Assembly (NCBI GenBank): GCA_036927565.1 | Contig: JAYESD010000004.1 | Span: 70,616,933-70,680,932, forward strand | From: Tuctoria greenei | Lineage: Eukaryota > Streptophyta > Magnoliopsida > Poales > Poaceae | DNA length: 64,000 nucleotides | Direction: 5' to 3' | Shown: in pieces, positions 12,227 through 22,020 of the stretch | How the letters are laid out: the number at the start of each line of letters is the position of its first letter | Position numbering within the stretch: position 1 is the first letter of the stretch | Program-made: the position numbers and the translations under genes | The notes under the pieces: model-generated | Database searches by the model: none | Seen by the model: only the letters and a program-made list of their open reading frames with translations | What the model was told of the DNA's origin: nothing

Positions 12227-12836
12227 TGTTAGTAGGAAACAAAAGACAACAAAAAAATGTTATCCCTATCAACTACAGTGACAATGTGGAAGGTGGAAGA
12301 AAACAATCTCTCTCGCTCAAGCGTCTTACCACGCTCTTACAAGTGTTTTTACCAACACAGCAGGTGGTGTGGACGGTGAGATGAACCAATGAAGCGTGGG
12401 GTGATTGCAAAGATACCTGTTATGCTCAAGAGAAAGGTGGAGCTTGGATGGCACAATATGGTGGCTAATAAGCAGAAAATCGTTAACAGCTAAACAAAGT
12501 TGAATAAGTATTCAATGTAGGAAACTGTTGCTGGTCAACTGAGTGCCCTAGAGCCTAGCACAACACAAGGAAGTATCAAGGCAAAAGAAAGACAGAATGA
12601 TATAACCAAACAAACAGCACCAAGTGGTATAGGCCAATTGCTTTAATATGCGTGCTCTTCACTATTTTTTTTCTTTTTTGTAATATTTTTTTGATATTTT
12701 TTCTTTACTCAGTAGCACAAATATAGGAAGAACACAAATTTGCAGCTCAATTGGATGTAATATGCGGCCTATAGAAAATCAAGAAGATTCTTTAAAATTC
12801 GTGCTGAAACTTCGGAGGCCGGATAGCCTATCTTCC
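12227..12836 (-). other. Partial 5' leader of CRM-like copy A
   Basis: Untranslated leader upstream of gag, matching 58183-58796 of copy B. No ORF. The match stops after CTATCTTCC at 12836. Confidence 0.75.
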
Positions 12837-13652
12837 AAGTTTGTTATGATAGGATTTCGTGTGGGTCACGAATTTGAGTTGTTTTAGGAATGTGGGATAC
12901 GTTCCTAAGTTGTTTGGAAGTCTTAAGATTGCTTCTATCTGCGTATAGAAGAGTCTTAAGCAGTTATGGAAAGTTTTGATTCGTGAACGGAGTAGGATTA
13001 GAGTCTTGATTTGAGTTGAGTAGGGTTTCGAGCTGGTTATATAAGCAAGGGAGGCCAGAGCTCATGGTGCACGACTTTGGGGCTGTTCCTCTTGTGTTAT
13101 ATTGAATAAAATTCGTAGTTTGAAGGAACTTTTGTGCCTTGTTCGTCCGACTTGTTCCACACAAGTTTTACCCATCGAGTTTCTGGACAGCACTACCTTT
13201 CGTCGGTGGTTTTATCATAACTCGAGTTTTACAGTTCCAATTGACGTGATTCTTTTTGAATTGTCTTCACAACTTGATTATATATCATCTGTCAAAATTT
13301 CACGGTTATTGGATTTGTAGTTTCTGATCTACACGAGTTTCTTTGCAGTGTTCCAGAACTGTTTTTCTCGGGTAGGACAGATTGACCTTTGTTCGATCTT
13401 TCGATCATAACTTGAATTTCTCTCGACAGATTTGAGTGATTCTTTTTGTGTTTTCTTCGTGACTTGATTCTATCTGATATATATCACTTATTTCCCGATG
13501 AAACACATTTAGATTAGTCTCACACACGATTTCTTTAACAGATCGTTTTTTCTGCCGAAGGGGTTGGGATTTAATTGTTTCCGCTGTGTAAGATTTTTTT
13601 AAATCTACCATTCACCCCTCTGGTAGCTTTTCACCTGCTCTTCGATCGTGCA
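12837..13652 (+). repeat. Sirevirus 5' LTR, truncated (copy A)
   Basis: Matches the last ~815 bp of the 20139-22020 LTR, including TATATAA at 13038-13044 and the CTTCGATC end. The left ~1.06 kb is missing and is replaced at 12836/12837 by CRM-like leader. Confidence 0.85.
13038..13044 (+). promoter_or_regulatory. TATA box of Sirevirus LTR
   Basis: TATATAA followed by GCAAGGGAGGCCAG. The same box is present at 21407-21413, 33985-33991 and 62572-62578 in the other LTRs. Confidence 0.6.
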
Positions 13653-13654
13653 AT

Positions 13655-13667
13655 TGGTATCAGAGCC
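13655..13667 (+). promoter_or_regulatory. Primer binding site, initiator tRNA-Met type (copy A)
   Basis: TGGTATCAGAGCC three bases after the LTR end. This is the standard plant copia primer site complementary to the 3' end of initiator tRNA-Met. Confidence 0.85.
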
Positions 13668-13714
13668 ACGGTGCTCTAATCTTTGTGATTTGCACGTGTT
13701 TTTGACTAATCATC

Positions 13715-16015
13715 ATGGAGAAATACTCCGCTAAACCTTGTGTGTTTGCTGGTATTGATTTCCAGGTTTGGAAGACACGCATGGAGGCTTTCATCGAGGA
13801 CCAAGGCTTCGCCATATGGGAAAAGGTGTACAAGTCTTATGATGTGCCATCAAACGATCAAGTTACGGCTATGAACCTACGGGACGTCAACAACAACAAT
13901 AAAGCCCGAACTTGATCTTCCAAGGACTCATTCAAAGCGACTTCGACCGCGTTGCACACCTTCGATCGGCATATGCTGTGTGGAGAGCGCTTTGTGACTA
14001 TCATGAAGGATCCAACACGATCAAGGAGGTGAGACAAGATATGTCCAAAAAGGAATATATGCGTTTTGAGATGCAACCCGGTGAGTCTATCGATGACCTT
14101 TTCGCTCGCTTCAATAAAATTTTCAGCAATCTGCATAGTTAACTTTTCTGATGCTAAAAATGCTAGGCAACTTCTTAGTGCATTAGACATGTCAATCTGG
14201 GAGATGAAAGTTACATCTATTAGTGAATCAACTGTCGTGAGTTCTCTTACATTAGATGTGCTTTACTCTAAACTAAAGACTCATGAAATAAACATCTTAT
14301 CATGTAAGAATCCAAACAAGTCTATTGTATTTGTCTCACAACATGATATGCCTAGCTCCGGCCAATCATCATCTTGCAATACTCTTGCTTTGTTGTCCTC
14401 ACTAACCCTGGAGCGGATCGAGGAATTTCCAGGGGAGGGGCTAGCACTTCTCTCTACTAGGTTCTCAAAAGCGTTGCAAAATGTGAGAACTAGAAAGAGA
14501 GGAAGCTCCGGACCTCAACGATGTTTCGAATGTGGTAAGACAGGACACTGTTGCACATATTGTCCTAATCTTTCAGGTCCTACTACCCTTGAAGAAAAAC
14601 AGAACAAGGTCAAGACCACCTCTGGAAACCCCAACAAGATAAAGAAGGGTACCATAGGATGCAAGATGATTAACAGCTTCATCACTGCACTTCAAGAGTT
14701 CGGTTCAAGCGATGTAGACTTTGAAAGTGATGAAGATGATGACGATCTGGCCAACTTATGCTTCATGACGGGCAAAACAAGATCAAGATCAAGTCAGGAG
14801 GATGCAGAACACAACAATGACGACGATGAGGTATGTTATACCTGTAATGAAATGTGTGATGCAATTTCTCGTGCAACTATTATTGTTAAGAAAAAGAACA
14901 AAAAAGCTTAGGGATAATGCTGCTAAAATTGAATCACTAGAATCTGAAATAAACTGTTTGAAAACCTTGATTCCTAGTGATGATTCTTGTCCCTCATGTG
15001 ATTTAATCTATGAACAACTGTCCACATTAAGAACTACACATTCCTCTACTCTAGATAGACTTGAACTTGAAATTGAAAAGAACAAAAAGCTTGTTGCACT
15101 TGACATTAGAAACTTAAAAGAAGCTTCTTGTTCTACAATTGATTTGCATTGTCCTAGTTGTGATGATCTTGAAAAGAAATTAAAAGATGCTATGAATGAA
15201 ATTTAATATTGAATAATGCTTTACATTCTCATGAAGTTAAATATTGTTCCAATTGCAAATTAAAAGGAAAAATTTCATATGAAAATTGCCTTGATCTGTC
15301 CAATAAACTTGATAACATGCATAGGACACTAGATCAGTTTTGTAATGGGAATAAGAACCTAAACTTGCTGCTGAATTCTTCCAGGTCTTGCAATGATAAA
15401 ACTGGTTTAGGTTTTGATTCTCATGCTCATGCTAAGGCACATCCACCTAAAATTGTAAATTCATTAGGAAGTGGTTTGATTCAAACAGTTCCTAAACAAA
15501 AAGAAGTGGTTTTCAAATCTGCAGGAGTGTTGTCTCATTCGGTTTCAAATAAAAATATTGCTTGCTCATCTAGACATGAACACAAAGTTAAATTTCATTG
15601 TACCTACTGTGGTAGAGATGGTCATGTCATAGATTTTTGTTATAGACTAGCTAAACAATAGAAAAGGGAAAGAATGATTGCTAGATCTCATAACTTTTAT
15701 GCAAAATTTGCTACACATATTGAACTGAATGCCAGGAACATGCAACCTGCTGTTATGAGTCAAAAACATTCAAAGATTACCTCCGGACCTTCTGTTTTTG
15801 CCTCCAGAGCTACTGATTTTTGTGCTACACAAGTAACACCTTATAGGTCAGTAGTTAAGAATAAAAAACCTCAAACTTTAACTCATAAACCTGCTGTTTT
15901 ATCTCATCTTTTGCATGTTTTTCCTGCTGCACGTCGCGTGACTCAGTACTGGATACCTAAATGCCTTTTAACTAACCCCAGTATTGAGTCATCGACGTAT
16001 TGTACTTCTATGTAG
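13715..16015 (+). pseudogene. Sirevirus gag, copy A
   Basis: Starts at the ATG at 13715, 48 bp after the primer site. Order: capsid region with DIQV-type WK motif (13715-14140), first CCHC knuckle CFECGKTGHCCTYC (near 14525), acidic stretch, long coiled coil (about 14860-15380), second knuckle CTYCGRDGHVIDFC (near 15600). The frame changes by one base at 13910-13915 (after codon 65). Further frame changes or stops follow near 14142, 14911, 15206 and 15661. An amber at 16013-16015 separates it from protease in the same frame. Gag packages the RNA. The two knuckles and coiled coil are typical for Sirevirus. Confidence 0.82.
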
Positions 16016-19000
16016 GTTACATGCTTGAGGAAGGAGATCATTTGGATTGTGGATTCAGGTTGCTCACGCCACATGACCATTAACAAAGAATGGTTCTCCT
16101 CCCTCTCTTTTGTGTCACGTGTAGAGAATATTACTTTTGCCGATAATTCTTCAACTCCTGTAATTGCTAAGGGTTCGGTTAGAGTAAATGATCACTACAC
16201 TTTGAAGGATGTGGCACTTGTAAAAAATTTGAAATACAACTTGCTTTCTGTTTCACAATTGCTAGATAAAAATCTGGAAATTATTTTCAATAAAAACCGC
16301 TGCAAAGTTGTAGATTCAAATAGTGAGCTTATTTTTAACATGTCTCAGTTTGGAAGAGTTTTTAAGGCTGATTTTGATATGTCTTCCTCTAAGCATAGGT
16401 GTCTAGTTGCTAATGATTCAAAGGACTTATATTTTTGGCATCGTAGACTTGGTCACGTTGGCTTTGATCACCTAACGCGTGTTAGTGCTCTTGATCGCAT
16501 ACGTGGGCTGCCTAAGCTTAAAGGGACAAATAAATTGTGTGTTCTTCTTGTAGACATGCTAAGATGGTTGCAGGTTCACATAATCCTCTCAAAATGATCA
16601 TGACAACCAAATCGGGTCAACTTTTGCACCTTGAAACCGTAGGGCCTTCACGTGTTCAATCCTTCGAGGTAAATGGTATGTTCTTGTTATTGTTCATGAT
16701 TATTCTAGATACTCTTGGGTGTACATTATGGCGTCTAAGAATGAAGCTTTTAGTCACTTTAGAACTTTATTTCTTAAATTATCAATTGATCACCTAGGAT
16801 CTTTAAAAGCAATTAGAAGTGATAACGGAACTGAATTTAAAAATCAATCTTTTGATCACTTTTGTGTTGAAAATGGAATAGGTCATCAATTTTTTTCACC
16901 ATATGTACCTCAACAAAATGGTGTTGTAGAAAGAAAGAACATAACCTTAGGTTAGATGGCTAGGACTATGCTTGATGAATATCAAACTCCTAGGAAATTT
17001 TGGGCTGATGCGATCGTAACCGCTTGTTATGTCTCAAATCGTGTTTTATTGCGCGCTAAGCTAAGGTAAAACACCATATGAGCTCCGGTTTGAACATAGG
17101 CCTAGTGTTACACACTTTCGGGTCTTTGGCTGCAAATGGTTTGTTAAGAAACATGGTGATCTTGATAAATTTGAACCTAGATCCATTGATGGCATGTTTC
17201 TTGGTTATCCATCTCATACTAGAGGCTATCGTGTGCTTTTACTTGACACTAACAAAATTGTGGAGACTTGTGAAGTTTCTTTTGATGAAGCTAGCCCAGG
17301 TACTAGCTGCAGTATTGCAGGACGAGATCCATATCCTCAGGGGGAGGGTATTTTCGAAGATGAAGAAGAGCCGGTGATACTGCATGATAGTTCCGAAGTT
17401 GACACGTGTCCAGCTCCGAATTGTGAACAAGCTCTGTCCAACACCTCTGCTTGTCCTGATCGTCCACAAGCCACAAGCTCATCAATCTGCAATGACTCTG
17501 ATGAAGAAGAAGCTCGTGAGACATCTATTCCCCTATGGATCTTTAAGAATCATCATCCACAACAGATTATTGGAAGCTTGCACGAACGAGTTACACAGTC
17601 CAAGTTTTGCGATCCAAACTCTCATGCTCATTCTGCTTTTGTTGCTTCTTTTGAACCCAAAGATATATCACACGCACTAACTAATGAATCATGGATTATT
17701 GCCATGCAAGAAGAGTTAGAAAATTTTGAAAGAAATAATGTTTGGAAACTTGTACCTCCTCCTCAAGGTCACACTTTAATTGGAACCAAATGGGTGTTTA
17801 AAAATAAACAAAGTGAGGATGGGGTTGTGGTTAGGAATAAGGCTAGGTTTGTTGCTCAAGGTTTCACTCAAGTTGAAGGTCTAGATTTTGATGAAACTTT
17901 TGCTCCTGTTTCTAGATTAGAAGCCATGAGAATTTTGTTTGCTTTTGCTGCATCTAAAGGTTTTAAGCTATATCAAATGGATGTTAAAAGTGCTTTTCTT
18001 AATGGCTACATAGATCAAGAGGTTTATGTCAAACAACCACCGGGTTTTGAATATTTAGATTTTCATAATCATGTTTACAAACTGTCCAAAGCCTTGTACG
18101 GTCTCAAACAAGCCCCTAGAGCATGATATGATAGGTTAAAAAAATTCTTACTTGAAAAGGGATTTACCATGGCCAAGGTTGATAAAACTCTTCTTGTGCT
18201 TAAGCATGGCAATGGCTCATTATTCGTTCAAGTGTATGTGGATGATATTATCTTTGGTTGTTCTTCTCATGATCTTGTGTCCAAGTTTTCAGCTATGATG
18301 AGTTCATAATTTGAGATGAGTATGATGGGAGAACTCACGTACTTTTTAGGGCTGCAAATCAAGCAAACCAAGGAGGGTACCTTTGTGCATCAAACGAAGT
18401 ATACAAAAAACCTCCTAAGACGCTTCAACATGAACAAAAGCAAGCCTCTTCGGACACCAATGGGAACAACAACAACACTTGAACCTGATGAAGATGGTGA
18501 ACCCGTGGATCAAAAAGAATATAGAAGCATGATCGGATCACTTTTGTACCTCACGGCATCAAGACCGGACATACAATTCAACGTATGTCTTTGTGCACGG
18601 TTTCAAGCCTCTCAACGTGCTTCACATCGTCAAGCCGTCAAAAAGATTCTCAGGTACTTACATGGAACTCAAGAATTTGGCATTTTTCTTCCTTCTTCCT
18701 CAACCATTACTTTGAAAGCTTTTTCCGATGCTGATTTTGGAGGTTGTAGGATTGATAGGAAAAATATTTCTGGTGCTTGTCATTTTCTTGGTAATTCACT
18801 TGTTGCTTGGTCCTCTAGAAAACAAAATTCAGTTGCACAATCCACAGCCAAATCTTAATATGTAGCTACTTCTAGTGCTTGCTCACAAATTCTTTGGATT
18901 GTTCAAACACTTAAGGACTATGGGTTTGATCTAGATAGTGTTCCACTGTTTTGTGATAACACTAGTGCCATTTGCATTGCTAAAAACCCTGTGCAACATT

Positions 19001-19188
19001 CTAGAACTAAGCATATTGATATTAGGTATCATTTTCTCTGTGATAATGTTGAAAAAGGAAACATTGTGCTTCACCATGTAGATACCAAACAACAATTGGC
19101 TGACATTTTTACAGAACCTTTGGATTTCACTCGTTTTTGTTTCATTCATAGTGAAATAGGGGTTATGCATCCTCATGGCTTACATTGA
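16016..19188 (+). pseudogene. Sirevirus pol, copy A
   Basis: Protease WIVDSGCSRHM (about 16045), GAG-pre-integrase WHRRLGHVGFDHL (near 16440), integrase, then RT (about 17700-18300) with YVDDIIFG, and RNase H DADFGG (near 18730). It ends at TGA 19186-19188. Breaks: a frame change near 16540 in the integrase zinc region, an amber near 16955, a frame change near 17070, TGG to TGA at 18124-18126, a stop at 18307-18309 and a stop at 18856-18858. The first catalytic Asp of integrase reads Glu here (LETVGP; copy B has LDTVGP). No envelope-like ORF follows. Confidence 0.85.
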
Positions 19189-20138
19189 GGGGGAGTTTTC
19201 AAACTTTAGAAGTTTGTGTGTGAATCTGAATTAAATAATATGAGCATAGTATTTCATACATATATGACTTTGTGATTCCTTTTACATGCTGAAAGTTCTT
19301 ACTAGATTACTCGTGTTATACATTTTGTAGTTTTTGCCATGTCTAGTAATTGGAAAAATTACTTACACTAAATCTAGTCATGGTCGAACTTTCTTGCTGT
19401 TTTGAACTTGTTGCGTACTCACAAGTGCTTTTAATACTGAAAAATTAATCAATTAACTATTCACATTTTGAGCTCTTATGATCAAATAAAAATGAGAAAA
19501 GATCAAGAGAATATGCATGCATTGCACTTCTTCTTTTGAGATGGCTTATCATTGCACTTAGATATGAACTTGGAAGAAGTTGTGTATGACTAAAACCATG
19601 TCCTTAAGATTCTAATTATCAAATGGCATAGGCTTGGCTTGGTTGGTTAGAATAAGGCAGATGCGCATATAATCTCTTGCAAATATCATATGATCTAAAT
19701 TTGTGCTTTGAAAAATAATAAAATGAAGCAACAAGTGTCATGCTTTCAGGTATTGAAATAGTTAAGTTTGTGAGATCATGACTTGCTTAAATTGAAAATT
19801 ACATTTGATCTCTAGCATGGCTTACACTACTTTATGTATCTCATTATTGTGATAGTGTAAGTTACTTGATAGTATGACTTGGATGAGCTTTGTTTTATAT
19901 GTATATGTTATAATATGCTCATAATAATTACAATTTCTCTTTTGAACCTTGCTGAATACATTGTCAAAGGGGGAGAGATAATATGGTGAATTATGCAAGG
20001 GGGAGAAATATGTATAGGGGGAGAAATTTATTTCTATCTCATTTGATTTTCAAAAAGGGGGAAAATTGTTCTCAAAACTTTTCATGCCAATGTTCGAATT
20101 TTAAATGGTGTTGCCAATGCATTCATCAAGGGGGAGAT
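19187..20138 (+). promoter_or_regulatory. 3' untranslated region with repeated polypurine tracts (copy A)
   Basis: About 0.95 kb without ORF. Near-identical tracts of the AGGGGGAGA type occur just after the pol stop (near 19188), near 19970, 20000, 20016 and 20056, and finally at 20128-20138 next to the LTR. Several closely spaced polypurine tracts upstream of the 3' LTR are a described Sirevirus trait. Only the last is at the correct position to prime the LTR. Confidence 0.7.
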
Positions 20139-22020
20139 TGTGAGACCTATGTGTGCTGAATACATTGGCTTGTACTGAATACATTGGCTTTTACAATAAA
20201 AGTTTTGAATGCTGCAGTAACATCTTTTTGGCAAGGTCCGACTCTAGCTCCGAGCTTCTGCAAGGTCCGACTTTCTTTGTATGGATATGACATGTTTTTG
20301 GGTAGCTCCGGTGACCTTTGTCTTTAGCTTCGACATGTCTTTGATAGCTCCGGCATGTCTTTGTTAAGATCCGATATGTTTTGCTAGGTCCGACCTATGT
20401 TGGTTAGCTCCGACATGTTTTTCTAGCTCCGACTTTTGGGTTGACTAGTTCCGACTAGTTTTGGTTAGCTCCGGCGCTAGGTATGACTAGTTTTGGTAAG
20501 CTCCAGTGCTAGGTCCTGCTAGCTTTGGTAAGCTCCGGTGCTAGGTATTGCTAGCTTTGGTAAGCTCCAGTGCTAGGTTTTGCTAGCTTTGGTAAGCTCC
20601 ATCTCAAGGTCCGGTTAGCTTTAGCTAGGTTCGGAGCTTGATCGCAATGTTCCTGCTTTTATCTTGCAATGTTTCGAACTTGCTTTATATTCTTGGGAAG
20701 ATTGCTTAGTATTCAATTGCTAAGTTTTTGGTGCGTTTTGGTTGATATGGCTGATATCGTTTTGCTATGCTTTGCAACATGCTTATGTGAGGTGCTCACG
20801 TAAGGTGTTGTGTTCGGAAATAACTTGAGTCAAGTCGCAGACTTGGGCTCGTACGGATTGGTTATTTATTCATGTGCATGTGTTGCTTGAGTTCGAGACA
20901 TGGCTGGTGACAGGATCATTTGGACTAGTCTCAGGGAGGAGATGAGGTTCCAACAACCAAATTCAGGTGGAATTGTGGTTGAGCGGGTCAGGAGGTCGCG
21001 CAGGATGATTGAATAAAGGGCAGTGCATATGAAGGTTACTGGACGTCGAAGGAAGGTGTTTGCACGTATGCAGGTGGTGCATGACGTGGCAACATGTTTC
21101 CGAAGATGGTTTATGGATGGGAAGATCTGGTTGGAAGGATCGGATCGTATCAGTTGATGACTTTGGCAGCGGTAGAGTCGGTTATGGCTCGGTATGGAAA
21201 GTATCGAGTTGGTTATGATAGGATTTTGTGTGGGTCACGAATTTGAGTTGTTTTAGGAATGTGGGATACGTTCCTAAGGTGTTTGGAAGTTTTAGGATTG
21301 CTTCTATCTGCGTATAGAAGAGTCTTAAGCAGTTATGGAAAGTTTCGATTCGTCAACGGAGTAGGATTAGAGTCCTGATTTGAGTTGAGTTGGCTTTTGA
21401 GCTGGTTATATAAGCAAGGGAGGCCAGAGCTCATGGTGCACGACTTTGGGGCTGTTCCTCTTGTGTTCTATTGAATAAAATTCATAGTTTGAAGGAACTT
21501 TTATGCCTTGTTCGTCCGACTTGTTCCAGACAAGTTTTACTCGTCGAGTTTCTGGACAGCACTACCTTTCGTCGATGGTTTTATCATAACTCGAGTTTTA
21601 CAGATCCAGTTGACGTGATTATTTTTGGGTTGTCTTCACAACTTGATTATCTATCATCTGTCAAAATTCCACGGTTATTGGATTTGTGGTTTCTGATCTA
21701 CACGAGTTTCTTTGCAGCATTCAAGAACTGTATTTCTCGGGTAGGACAGATTGACCTTTGTTCGATCATTCGATCATAACTTGAGTTTCTCTCGATTGAT
21801 TTGAGTTATTCTTCCTTTGTTTTCTTTGTGACTTGATTCTCTCTGATATATGTCACTTTTGTCCCGGTGAAACACGTTTAAATTAGTCTCACGCATGATT
21901 TCTTTAACAGATCATTTTTCTGCCGAAGGGGTTAGGATTTAATTGTTTCTGCTGCGTAAGATTTTTTTAAATCTACCATTCACCTCCTCTGGTAGCTTTT
22001 CATGTGCTCTTCGATCCTAA
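20139..22020 (+). repeat. Sirevirus LTR, middle of composite (1882 bp)
   Basis: Begins TGTGAGACC after the polypurine tract and ends CTTCGATCCTAA. TATATAA lies at 21407-21413. The U3 holds many TCCGAC/CTCCGG motifs and a 32-bp tandem repeat at 20458-20617. The next bases are ATTGGT, as after a 5' LTR. Confidence 0.88.
20458..20617 (+). repeat. 32-bp minisatellite in Sirevirus U3, 5 units
   Basis: Five head-to-tail 32-bp units of the form GCTTTGGTAAGCTCCGGTGC plus TAGGT..GCTA, starting at 20458, 20490, 20522, 20554 and 20586, with a decaying sixth. Equivalent arrays lie at 33058-33185 and 61623-61782. Confidence 0.85.

Larger units (their letters stand above)
6850..12836 (-). mobile_element. 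CRM-like Ty3/gypsy copy A (5' truncated)
   Basis: Same family and orientation as the complete copy at 52806-60323. It holds the 3' LTR (6850-7713), polypurine tract, gag-pol and about 0.6 kb of leader, then stops at 12836, where the match to copy B ends. Its 5' LTR and about 0.66 kb of leader are missing, and Sirevirus LTR sequence follows directly. Integrase and RT sequences resemble the CRM/CRR centromeric clade, from memory of that family. Confidence 0.85.

Noticed and set aside
20458..20617. Possible CRISPR array (regular 32-bp repeats)
   Set aside because: The units are contiguous without spacers and lie in a plant LTR.
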